From positions 2,046,001-2,110,000 of the forward strand of contig JAPWGK010000002.1 in assembly GCA_029641185.1 (NCBI GenBank): 64,000 nucleotides of DNA, given 5' to 3'. Of this stretch, positions 33,139 to 44,079 are shown piece by piece. The position numbers and the translations under genes are program-made. The DNA is from Pseudofabraea citricarpa (Eukaryota; Ascomycota; Leotiomycetes; Helotiales; Dermateaceae). Positions within the stretch are counted from its first letter, which is position 1; each line of letters begins with the position of its first letter. The notes under the pieces were generated by a model. It was given only the letters and a program-made list of their open reading frames with translations. It had not been told where the DNA came from and searched no databases.

Positions 33139-34718
33139 TCACTTTCTCTCTTCTCTTTCTTTATTCTTTCCAAAAAGTGATCCTAGACCATGATGTTGCT
33201 TAGGACTCTTCGTATGTTCTACGGTCCTCTTTGGAGCCTGCGGCGTCTCGGTCCTCGTTTGAGCAGCCCTTGGTGGAGTTACTGGAGTCAAAGCAGATGC
33301 ACTGGATTGCCCTTGAGAGGTAGATCCGTACAGGTTCATTCCTTGCACCCGCGCTGAAAGCTGATCGAATCCGGGCTCCTGGCGTGCTCCTGGCGTCGTG
33401 CTCGAGGTTGGCTGGCTAAGTGGGTTGGTAGAAGGGGCAGGCTTTTGGTACGGCAAAGATGTTTGAGGTTTTTTACGATCGGGAGGCGTGGGCGTTTTTG
33501 GCTTCTGTGTAGGCGGCGGCGGCGGCGAGGGTGACTGCGAGGACTGATTCAAAGCAAAAGCCACAATGAACGTTGCAAATCTTTTCATACTGTCTTTGTC
33601 AGAAAGTATAAATGGCCCATACTCCCTCATGCACATAAAACTATTCGTATGTGTCCCCTTATGAAGGTAGTGCAAATAGTTGTCATTGTACATAGCCAAT
33701 GTGATCCATAGTTCGTTACGGTCTTGCGATATCAACAAGCGACTGAATATTATAAGATAATGACCTCCATAAAGATGGGTAAGAACACATACCAATTTTC
33801 CCATTTGCCCTGTAAACGATCACTAATGTGTAACGTTCCTGACGCATAAGGATCTGAGTAGATCCAGCATACCATCTCGCCAGCTTCTTGATGTCGAATC
33901 TGCTCTGGCTTTCTCTCCCGCATGAACGGTTTGACTTCGAAAATCGCGTGCACTTTTTCCGAGTCGTTGAAGCTTCTAATATAGCCATCTGTTGTTGCAG
34001 TCCACAGATTGCTGAATTTGAATCTTTTTCTTTCCAGAGTCGTTTCAACTTTGATACCTTGGTGTCCTAAGAACAAGGCATCCAGTAACAGGATCAATGC
34101 CGTATTTACAATCTGCTCGTCCCTTGCAACAGCTGTGTCATCATTACGTGCTTCATTTGTCATTGACCAAGTTGAGGCTGGGGTATCAATGTTCGATGGG
34201 GTTTGCATCATGACTCCATAATTTAAGGGGGCTTTTTGTCGAAATTTCCGTGGAGTTGAGTAAGGATCAGTAGCATTTGACCGCTCAGAAGATTGTAACC
34301 GCTCCAGAAGAGGTTTCTCAGGCGTTATCGACGATGTTTCGCCAATATTGTCAACATCAATTTCTGTGATTGCTAGTTGATGCCAGCGCACCAACGTAAA
34401 CAGGCCAATATTCTTCGGTCTAGGTGTTCTTGTCTCTTTACGACCTGGCAATGTTTCAAGGTAGGCTTTCCAGCTCTCAGAACTTTGCAGGAATATCTGC
34501 GCTGCCTCATACTTGTCAGACATGTATTTCGATGAATCCAAGGCAGCCGGCTCCCTTGACTCCCATAATACATGAAGCAAGAGGTACTGGTCCTTCAACA
34601 TCTGCGAGGCCGACTTGTACGGCCTAGATTTGTGCATGGTGTCCGACATATTTAAACCCATTTTTGCAGCTGCAGTTTGCCATTCCTTGATAGAACTTGG
34701 CACTGTGAGTTCTGCCAT
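33139..34718 (-). CDS. PD-(D/E)XK nuclease-like fungal protein
   Basis: Exons 34718-33793 and 33742-33139, with a 50-bp intron, give 509 residues. The core reads DEQIVNTALILLLDAL (about 201-213), then TDGYIRSF with Asp244, IFEVK with Glu261 and Lys263, and IRHQEAGEMVCWI (about 274-286). This is the helix, D..ExK and (R)xxQ arrangement of PD-(D/E)XK nucleases as found in a fungal-specific family. After the intron comes RLLISQDRNELWITLAMYNDNYLHYL and MREYGPF, also typical of that family. The C terminus is Pro/Ser rich and ends basic. Biochemical activity is unproven. It lies between two inverted repeat arrays, about 0.9 kb from the left one. Confidence 0.78.
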
Positions 34719-36017
34719 ATTCAAGACAGCAGAAGTCCTGTAATGATGGACTTCGCTTCCTTTTCGTATGTAGGCGCGGCGATCTTGAATACTTTCGTAA
34801 TTGTGACAGGGCAGGAAAAAAAGATGCTATGAGATAATTTGTGAGAAGACATAGAACTGATGTATCCTTAAGTAGAAGTCAGTTCCCTGTAATGGTGGTA
34901 GTCTTAGCGCCTGGTGAAACATAACCGCAAGGCTGTACTGGCGCCTGGAAAGTCGAAATTCGTCCAACTTGCAGGACTTCAGAGCTGCAGAGCTGCACTG
35001 GCGCCTAAGACACAATCAAAATAGCAATCGGGCCCGAAATTTGGTGTCAAAATCTATGTTGGACTCGCACTAATCCCACATAAACAAAAGGTCAGGGATA
35101 TCCAACAAAAATGCAGGAATCCTTCTAACACCATATAAATGCCATCTTCAGACATGTCAGGTGACGAACCCTGATAGTTTGTATGCCTTTGGAGTTCTTG
35201 AGAATCGTTTATTTCAGGCTGTAATATTATCAATAAAGATAGAAGCCATTCACCTATAATATCGAGCAGAATTTCTCAAGTAGATAATCGCTTGAAGATA
35301 GGTCAAGATGTGTGTCAGTACCTAAAAGTAATGTTTCCTCCGTCCGAGGGCGTTAAGAGAGGTACTTTGTCGGATTGAGGGCCTCTAAACAGGAAAAATA
35401 CTCGATCAGCTCATTGCCTCATGCATTAATCCCTAAAATAGGAAGGAGTAATCAGGTCAGCAAGGCGATGGCCCTACTCTCCAAATTTGGCTTCAGCTTC
35501 CTCTCTCGCGCGCGCTTCCTCAAAGCGCTGCCTCATTAAACGCCCATCCCACCTTCCTCTACCAACATCATCTTCTTCACAACCTTGAAACAAGTCAAAA
35601 GTTTGCAATGAAGAGCAGCAATGTTCGCGTCATCTGGAAGCAGTGTAATACCAGAGACACAGTGAGGCTGACCATGCGCAAGCACAGCGGGCCAAACCTC
35701 GCGGCGAAAAATAAGAATAATCATTGATTGCTTCGTTGAAGCGTTTCAGAGATTAAACTGAAAAGAACAGATACTACACTTGATCTAAGCCAATTGGCAA
35801 AGAGGAGCTGGGGAGAAAAGAAGAAGAAGAGGAAGAGAGAGGACGGGAGGCAGTCTTATATATTGTTGCGGCCGCGCTAGTTTGGTTAGTATATTTGCTC
35901 TGTTTGCACCGCTTGTTTAGGGCGGTCAGATGACTTCTCAGGAGGAAGGCAGACAATGGAATCCATGAGACAGCTGATACAATTCCATTACTACCTGCCC
36001 GCCCGCCTAGTACCTAC
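34719..36017. other. Intergenic region, no gene supported
   Basis: This contains the promoter of the nuclease-like gene and the 3' flank of the sugar transporter. Direct copies of CTGGCGCCT occur near 34900-35005. Small minus-strand frames near 35540-35950 lack conserved features. A GCGGCCGC site lies at about 35870. Confidence 0.4.
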
Positions 36018-37635
36018 TTATCTGCCCCTCAACAAAGGCTCCTCCTCACCGTCGCCCTTCTTCCTCGGTATCCTCAAGAATTTACCCTCGTCAACCTTCC
36101 GTACAGACCAACTCTTATCCTCAGCAGCGCTGTTGAAGAACTCCTGGTTCTCCTCGAAACTCCGTCCACCACTCTCAGGCGTGTACTTCCAAGTCCACCA
36201 GCCAGCGAAAGTATTGGTAGCAGCAAAGACGAGGAACAACCAATACTTCAGGTTATTGAACCCGATGGGTGTCAGCAATGTCACTGCAAAGTTGGCCAGA
36301 CCCCAAATAATCACACTCACAGCGCTCCCTTGTGCGCGAGCTGTGCTAGGATAAATCTCAGTTGGGATCAACCATACTGTTGCCAGCCAACCAATGCCAA
36401 AGATGGCCGTTGCCAGATAGAGGACAATGCTGCCTGGTATCTCAACAGCCAGGTCTGGTATGCCAGGAATATCTTGAGCCAGGCCACCAAAAATGGTAAG
36501 AAGTGCGAATGAGGTTGCAAGACCAATTGCACCCCATACCATAAGTCTACGCCTCCCGAGAACATCAATCGACATCCAGGCCAAGGTCATCATGGCAAAG
36601 TAGAAGATGTAGTTCCCAAGGGTCAAGTACTCGGCTTTGCGAACTCCAAATCCAAGAAGCTCGAAGATCTGAGGTCCATAGACCGAGACAGCACCATAAC
36701 CAGTCAAGGCTTGATTTATCTGACCCATCACAGTGATCATTGTGGGATGAAATTGAGATCCTCCCGGCAGCAACATATCTCCGTAACCAACCTTCTCGTC
36801 ATTCTCCTCCTCTTGCGCTTTGTCAAGATCGTCCAGTTTTGGTTTGGCACCTTCCTTTCCATGTATGGACTCCAACGCAGTTTTCGCGTCGTCTCTTCTA
36901 TCCTTGCTCATGAACCAGCGTGGAGTTTCTGGCAGTCGGCTAATGATGGACATTAACAGGATCGGGAATATCTGCATGATGACAATTGGAAGCCTCCAGG
37001 CCCATTGGTTATCTTTCCCAAGTCCAATTGTTACACCGAGATTGATTGAGAATGCCATCAGCAGGCCGAAGATGTTCATCTGGAATTCTTGGGCTAGAGC
37101 TCTTCCACGAGCTCCATCAGATGCCAACTCACTGCTGTATACAGGAATCACAGCGTCTATCCCACCAACTCCCAAACCCATCACAATTCTTCCAACCAAC
37201 ATGATCACAAATGCGCCGCCGCCCCATGGAGATGATCCATTCATGGTGAGACCCGACACAAACATAAGAATGTTTCCAAATGAGGTTGTCGCCAAGCAAG
37301 TAAAGATAGAAGGTTTACGTCCTTTTTTATCTGCAAGCCATGATGCTATGACAGCGCCGACTGCGCATCCCAGGTAATAGACAGACACGATGATACCGAC
37401 GATGGAGGAATCTTCGGCGATTTGCATGGTCTTGAGGTAGGATCGGTTTGTATTGATCAAAGACATCATTCCTGTACATTATTAGAGTCGTTCAAAGACA
37501 GTTCGCATTCTACTTGCCTTGATCGTAGCCATAGAGGGCAATTGCTGTGCTTGAGAAGGCAACAATCTCATGTTTCTTGGAGATCAAGGGAAATAACGTG
37601 GTATCATCCTTCATACGAGATGGTGGGTTAGGCAT
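36018..37635 (-). CDS. MFS sugar transporter
   Basis: Exons 37635-37518 and 37471-36018 give 523 residues with about twelve membrane segments. Sugar-porter signatures are clear: GYDQGMMSLI in helix 1, DKKGRKPSIF in loop 2-3, GRIVMGLGVGG, PETPRWFM, and DVLGRRRLMVWG in loop 8-9. PTEIYPSTARAQGS follows, then WKYTPESGGRSFEE near the end. It should import a hexose or related sugar by proton symport; the substrate cannot be named. The single 46-bp intron starts with GC (CAAG|GCAAGT) and ends GTACAG; no GT donor gives the conserved join. Confidence 0.93.
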
Positions 37636-38260
37636 GTTGACGGCAGTTCTCTGCAACAGCAACTGGTCCGGTAGCAAGACAAGAGGATCCAATGGATAGT
37701 AAAATCCCAGCGGTCTGGAGTGGCAGTCGCAGAGATGGACCAACTTCAAGTGACACAAGATTAAAGTGAGAGATTGACTGGATTCCACGATGATTGGAGC
37801 GATGGCTCTAATATATCTATCGCAATTGACAGAGGAACTTTCCCTGCCACGGCGTGGGATGACTTGGCATGGTGGGGGATCGCTCGTCATGTAGAAGTAA
37901 TGTACGATGACATCAAGATACCGACATCTCTAGAGAGCCTAGAAGCAGCATGGCCAGCACGAGCGGATATGCATTTGGCAATTGGCTATCTACCAATTGC
38001 TCACCGCTCACATCAAGTGCACACACTACGCGACTCGAGATAGCCATGGCTGATTCGTCCCATGGTAAGCCTCGGACATGGTCATATGAGATGGGACGAG
38101 ATGGGAAACCAGAGATCTCGTTCTGAAAGTGACGCGAGCAACAGGGATGCTTACTTCTACGCATCACCTCTCACCTCTACGGAGTAACATCTCGCGTTCT
38201 GCCTATCATGACCGCCTTCATCTCACCTACAACACCAACCATGAACATGAACGTGACAGC
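37636..38260. other. Divergent intergenic region
   Basis: Promoters of the sugar transporter and of the next gene face away from each other here. No gene or repeat is seen. Confidence 0.4.
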
Positions 38261-39431
38261 ATGTCTCCTCCGCCGGCGGTGAGTTCATGTACTACGTCGC
38301 TGATACTTGTCTGATTTGAAGATATGACAGACCCCCTCTCCGCATCGGTTCATCGTGAAGAAAGCGGCGGCGCTGCCACCAAAGAGAACCCCACTGGTGC
38401 AAGAACATACCCCTCGACGACCGAGCTTCACTGCCCCTCCTTCGAATACTCAGCAGTTCAGTTCTACGCCACGGCCTAGCACGCAGCAATTCAATGCTAC
38501 TCCCAGATTCAACTACTCGTCGACTCCTAGGTTGACGCAAGAGCTACCTACGTCAACCCCAATCTCAACTCGTTACGCGACCCCGGCGCGTCCTGTACCC
38601 AAGGTTCACGAGACAATTGAGAATTCTTCAGATGATCTACCACATGATTTCCATGACTCGATCGAGGCGGAAGATCAGGATGTGCCATCAGATTACGAAC
38701 TGGAAGTAGACGAGGACGACTATGCTATAGATGCACGAAGTACAAAACGACGGAGACTCTCTCCATCTCTCACTCCAACAGAACATGCTCATGTTGACCA
38801 CGGATTCTCAAGCTCTCCATTGCCGATCCTGTCATCACCACCTGCTCCACGCCACCAGCTCACGTCTGCTGCTCCGAAATTTAAACTTGCGACACCGGCA
38901 CCATCTTCCATACCGCAGCCTACCTTGACTCAACAATCAACGTTTGCCAAAGCCCCTCGCTTTCGGCCACCAGATCATTCTTCACAGGTGCAATCGAATT
39001 CCGAGCCCCTCCCCGAGCACTTCTCGCCTCACAGGCGCGGTCAGAAATATCTGGCTGGCGGGCTGGCAGCAGAGGTTCGAGAATGGCTCGTCAATCTCGA
39101 TGCGGCTATCCCTACAAACGCCGGTCAGAAACATAGAGATAGTGCATGGGCAATGCGAATTCTCGTCGAGGAGATCAGTGGTGGTGGTCGAGCTGGTATG
39201 ACTTTAATTAGGGGTCGTCAGATACTTGCTCAACCTGAGAGATCCGGGAGCGTGATGGATAACTTGGGAGTGGTACGGGTCGCCCTCGCAGGTGATGGGG
39301 CGCCTACGGGCATACAGAAAGGTAGCAAGGCAGAAGTAGGTTCGGTTGTTGGTATCAAGGGACCCCTGTGGGAAATCATGATTGATGAGGAGAAATGGGG
39401 CGTTGGTGTTGATTGGAAGGTGCTTCCTTGA
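38261..39431 (+). CDS. Unknown fungal protein with a beta-rich, possibly OB-fold-like C terminus
   Basis: Exons 38261-38278 and 38331-39431 give 372 residues; the first exon is only 18 bases (MSPPPA) and the join gives TPSPHRFIVKKAAALPP. I do not recognise the family. The first 230 residues are Pro, Ser and Thr rich, with acidic (EDQDVPSDYELEVDEDD) and basic (TKRRRLSP) clusters. The ordered part starts FSPHRRGQKYLAGGLAAEVREWL and ends with short strands including VVRVALAG, VGSVVGIKGPLWEI and WGVGVDWKVL. This spacing recalls an OB fold, which is inference. The KRRR patch could be a nuclear signal. Confidence 0.75.
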
Positions 39432-39611
39432 TGATTTATGCCGGATACGAAGGTCTGGAAAATACCTACCTACCTACCTTACCTATGATTTGAGAGCGCT
39501 TAATAAAGGGTTCTGCTGGGCCTAGAGGTCACTGAATTAGCTTACATGCTCCAAGTTGTACAATTTATTTTTAAATTTGCCCTAGCTTGTAGATGGCTGG
39601 AAAATTGTTAC
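39432..39611. other. Short 3' flank before the right repeat array
   Basis: This contains TACC tetranucleotide repeats at about 39465 and AT-rich DNA. Confidence 0.4.
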
Positions 39612-41308
39612 ATTTCGTTGCATGACGACGCTTGCTATTCACTATTCACTCCCAGTATACCTTGTATATTATCAGAATTCGTTGCATGACAGACCTCTGT
39701 TTCTGCTGTTCACTTCTTCTCATATTTTGTCGGCATTGCGTGAACGTCCTACAACCATATGAGTAACGAAACGATGAGTTGACGACTCTCTACAACCCAG
39801 CTATGAAGAAGAAAACTTACATCTATGATTGACGAGCATGAGGCTGTCTCCAACAAATAAAGAACGTATCCTTTGTATCTAGGTATGTTATTAGCTTCGT
39901 TGCATGACGGACCTTCGTCCACCATTCACTTTTCATCTTTCCTCCGTGTGTTATTGGTTTCGTTGCATGACGGACCTTCGGACAATTTTCACTCCTAATA
40001 CTTGTTTTATACCTGGGTTTCGTTGCATGACGGACTATCATTCACTCTTCACTGTGGATTCTAGATTTATAACACTAGGTTTCGCAACTTTCGTTGCATG
40101 ACGACTCTTGCCATTCACTTCTGGTATATCTTATATCACTGATTTCGTTGCATGACGGACAACCATTCACTTGTCACTGTGGGCATCATATTTATATCAT
40201 TAAGTTTTGTTGCACAACGGACTTCTAACCCCTATTCACCCTCTATGTTTCCTTTGCATATCCCTGATTTCGTTGCGTGACGGACTTCTAACCCTAAACC
40301 TATCCTCTCTCTGTCTCCTTTGCATATCACTGGTTTCGTTGCATGACGGACTTCCAACCCTAAACAACCTATCCTCTCTCCATGTTCCATCTCACTCTTG
40401 ATACATGTTTTATGACTGGTTTTCGTTGCATGACGACTCTTGCAATTCACTGCTCACCATAAACACTTCCTTTATTTATTATCAGTTTCGTTGCATGACG
40501 GACAATTATTCACTGTTCACTGAAAGTCACATTTATATCACTGATTTCGTTGCATGACGACTCTTGCTATTCACTCCTGATACATCTTATTTTTCTGGGT
40601 TTCGTTGCATAACGGGCCTTTACTCACTTCACTGTTCACTTATAATACATGTCATACAATCAGGTTTCGTTGCATGACGGATATTTGCCATACTTCACTT
40701 TTCATGTTTCCTCTTCTTATTTTCCCTCTATGCATTACATTATTAGTTTCGTTATGTAACGGGATTTTATTCACTGTTCACTGTGAATATTAATAATTAT
40801 CTAATACAGCTGGAGTTCGTTGCATGACAGACAAATATTCACTCTTCACTTCGGTGTCTGGTTACACCAATCCAGCTATATTCTGTTTCGTTGCATGACA
40901 GACTGGAAACAAATTTCCAAAATAGGAGGCAGATTAAGATTTCGTTGTGTAACGGACCTTTTTTCACTACTCACTATGAATCACTATGAATATCACCTGT
41001 GCATATTACTAGTTTCATTGTATGACGGATTTCTGTCCACCATTCACACACTCTCTATTTCATTTATACCTTATTCGTTGCATGACGGACTTTCCACAAT
41101 TCACTTCCTCTATTTCCTTTATATGTTATTTCGTTGCATGACGGACAAGTATTCACTGTTAGCTATGAATCACTTTAGCTATGAATCACTATGAATACCA
41201 CATGCATATATAACTAGTTTCGTTGCATGACGGACAAATATTCACTTTTCACTATGAATCACTTTGGATATAACCTTTACACATTACTTGTTTCGTTGCA
41301 TGATGGGC
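39612..41308 (-). repeat. Right interspersed-repeat array: 24 copies of the same core, opposite orientation
   Basis: On the plus strand the core reads ATTTCGTTGCATGACGGAC. Copies start at 39612, 39676, 39894, 39957, 40017, 40088, 40142, 40204, 40267, 40333, 40420, 40485, 40544, 40599, 40664, 40746, 40814, 40885, 40939, 41012, 41072, 41128, 41217 and 41290. Most lie 54-89 bp apart; one gap is 218 bp. Most are followed by ATTCACT, often doubled as TTCACT, after 4, 7-8 or 11 bases. All copies share one orientation, opposite to the left array. Four copies have a one-base deletion (GACGAC). Short open frames here are read through the repeats and are not genes. Confidence 0.93.
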
Positions 41309-41423
41309 TCTCAGATGAACCATTCACTAAGAGTTGGTAGACTTAAATGGTCCAGGGCCTGAGGTAATTCGACTACTTTCTAGGGCTCATCTCAAGACAG
41401 AGTCAATTATCTCTGCTAACGTC

Positions 41424-42936
41424 TTAGCTACTATCCTCGCTTTCATCTCTCTGCCTCTCTATTGCTCTTACAAGCTCAAGCGCCTGGAGGGCTGATATCC
41501 TATCCTCTGGCTTAAATCTCATCAAGCCTTGGATTACTGGAAGTAGAGATTTCAAAGATTCCTCTGTAACCTTTTTCTCAAACGTTATTTCGAGTCCGCA
41601 TTGTGTATCCTGAGCCGAATCTAGAGAAATGCCATGTCAGATTATTTCTTTAGTATCAAGCAAACAAACAAGTGCCTCTTATTACTTGAATGTATAAGTT
41701 TGAGGATGACTTACCCTCAGAATTCCCAATTTCGTGTTTTGCGTTCAGTAGTAGCTCCTGGAATTTTGGCTCCCATTCTGTCGGCAGCTTCTCCACAAAT
41801 CCAATCATCGCCGTAGCAAGAGCATCATCTCCACCGAGATAATGAAAAGGATAGGTTTGAAGAACAAAAGAATGAATCTACACAAATGTAATCAGCTACC
41901 TCACCTCTAACGCGGCAAACAGGTGGCTTACCGCAATACCCACCCTCCATAGATCAAGTCTGTAATCAAACTTATCTGTGAAAACCGTCTCAGGTGCCCT
42001 CAGAGATCCAGGCTGGGCGATTTTCTCGGGCTCAGCACCTTTCTTGAAAGTCTCGCCGAAATCAATCAACCGGAGATCCTCCTCATCTTCATTGACCCAA
42101 GTATCCCAGGCAGCAGCCTTAACAAGTTGACTGGGCATGCTTTTGGGCAATGGCAGGGCGTCAATGCGAGCGACTTCATCGGTTTCAGGAGTTCCGATGA
42201 TTTCGAAGAATTCTTCCTCTGATAGTCGTTCGGCTACACCGCATTTGAAGGCGATTTTTCGGCTGCTTATGTCTATTTTAAGTTAGCAAAGAGTGGAAAA
42301 CGTTGAATGGAGTGTGCTATTTTGTCGAAAATCAGGTCTGAGATGCCTGTTCGAACATACCTCCATGAGAAAATCCAGCGCCATGAATAAATACCACAGC
42401 TTCCAACAGTTGCTCGCACATTCTCAAAATAACATTTGGCTCTAGCGGCTCACCGTCATCACGATACTCATGATACTCCCTGAGAACCTGATCTACAGAA
42501 GGGCCCAGCAACTCAAACACCAAACACTGATGCGTACCATTTGGACCCTCGAGTTGAAATTCATCAAGCAGCTGAACAATGAATTTTGAAGCGAGGTCTC
42601 CTTTCGCATGACTTGCCAGATCTTGTAGATTGAGAAGTTCTTGCGACTTACTTCCACTATCAGCTGTCATGATTTTGATAGAGACCCATTGGTTGTTCCT
42701 ACCATGCTCAGTAAAAGCTCAGTTAATATGTTGTAAAAAGGATTGGTATACTTGGTGTCTCGAGCCAGCCACACGGTGGAAAATCCTCCCCACCCGAGTT
42801 TGTGACGTATCGTATATTGGCCGCCATGCAGCCTGTCACCGAGACACACTGGATGATATCCACCAGGCTGATATCTTGACAAATTTTCTTGAGTATAAAG
42901 AAGGTTGGTGGGCTCGTACATAGAGTAATCCTCCAT
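41424..42936 (-). CDS. SRPK-like protein kinase with altered catalytic loop
   Basis: Five exons, 42936-42752, 42698-42361, 42272-41932, 41877-41715 and 41620-41424, give 407 residues in one frame. The kinase fold is complete: Gly-loop KLGWGGFSTVWLARD (about 47-60), ATP-binding Lys70 in WVSIK, the loop HGDISSRK with Asp165, DFG at 235-237, LRAPE, and DLWRVG. A C-terminal helix ends RFKPEDRISALQALELV. The layout matches fungal SRPK-type kinases, which phosphorylate Ser/Arg-rich proteins. The metal-binding Asn normally five residues after the catalytic Asp is Lys170, so activity is doubtful. The gene begins transcription away from the right repeat array, whose edge is 115 bp beyond its stop codon. 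Confidence 0.88.
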
Positions 42937-44079
42937 CGTGAGAGACTGAGAAGTGAGAAGTGGTGAGGCGTGCGAGGAAACTATTTCGTGTTGGGTTGAA
43001 GTACTAGAAGTATCCAGATTATGTGTACTATCTGGTTTGGATTCACTCCTAGATTATCTCGATATTCTTGTGCATGTATGGCCTTGTCACTTTGTGGCTA
43101 TTATAAAAGGGTCTACACACTTTTCCACGCTAAAGGTTACTAGTAAAGCATCTATTTAAAAAAAAATACTTCGAATGACTTGTGGCCAATCACTTGTGAT
43201 ACATATATATAATTATAGCTTGTACACTATCTGTGCAGAAGCACAAGTAAAGAATTTTGAAAACAAACAAAGAAAGAAAGAAACGTTACATTTCTACTTA
43301 TTTGAGGCAGTTCAGCTATTTTCAGACGCATCATTCCACACCTTGTACCAAAATCTCAAGAAGAAACATTCGGTCCTACGACTTAATTCTAAACCCATGT
43401 TCTTGTATTTGGTTAGCCCATCACTACACATACCTTTCTCCAACTCACATCTGGTATCTTGCAACCTCCTTTGACTAGCCTTGATATCGGTTTCGACACA
43501 AGTGTATACTATCTCTGCGTCGTTTTTTGTAAACAAAGAACAAAGAGGGCTAGACCGCATTCCAAAAGTCCCATTCCGACAACAATAGAGACTCGACCAA
43601 AACCACATATAAACGTTTCCAAGGCTGTAATCAGAGTGGCTGGCTTTTAGTAAGCATTAATGATACTATATAAGGAGAAGTACGGGTTGGGATTATTGGG
43701 AGGCTTTGCTAGTTAAGTGCAATATGTTTGTAGTCCTGAATATCACGTGATAGTTAACCATCTGGAGAGTGGGGCGGGGTGTTGGTGAGAATAAAAACCG
43801 TGGAAACCTCAGAGTTTTATCATAATGCCTTCCGGCCTGTTGTCGAGTTAGGGATTAGCAAAGAAGGATTGCCCCGTGAACGCGTTGAAGTTTAGATAAT
43901 CGCTTCGCTTATCCCACACGCGCGACAACATTCATGCACCATGTCATGTGATGCGGCCCGGCCGTTGCTCTGCCAACAAGCCGTCGAGTACATAAATAAA
44001 TACCTAGGTAACGTCAACAACTCCCTCAGACATTGACGCGAAAATCAGCAGCACAGCAGGGAAAAAAGGTGCCTACACG
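42937..44079. other. Divergent intergenic region
   Basis: This holds promoters of the kinase and of the unknown gene to the right. It contains a perfect 12-bp E-box palindrome at 43741. No gene is seen. Confidence 0.4.
43741..43752. promoter_or_regulatory. E-box palindrome TATCACGTGATA
   Basis: A perfect 12-bp inverted repeat centred on CACGTG, 330 bp upstream of the plus-strand gene. bHLH proteins such as Cbf1-type regulators bind this core. Function is inferred. Confidence 0.4.

Noticed and set aside
35536..35956. Small minus-strand gene of one or two exons
   Set aside because: No start, splice signals or conserved sequence that would support it.
39725..39760. Further core copy (CGGCATTGCGTGAACGTCC)
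   Set aside because: Too many mismatches and no companion box; it may be a relic but is not counted.
39823..41194. Several short open frames with repeated RCMTD or RHATK peptides
   Set aside because: They are translations of the repeat core in different frames, without starts, composition or continuity of genes.
39612..41308. CRISPR array
   Set aside because: Semi-regular repeats invite this call, but cores vary, spacers share boxes and AT-rich ends, no Cas genes are present, and the DNA is eukaryotic.
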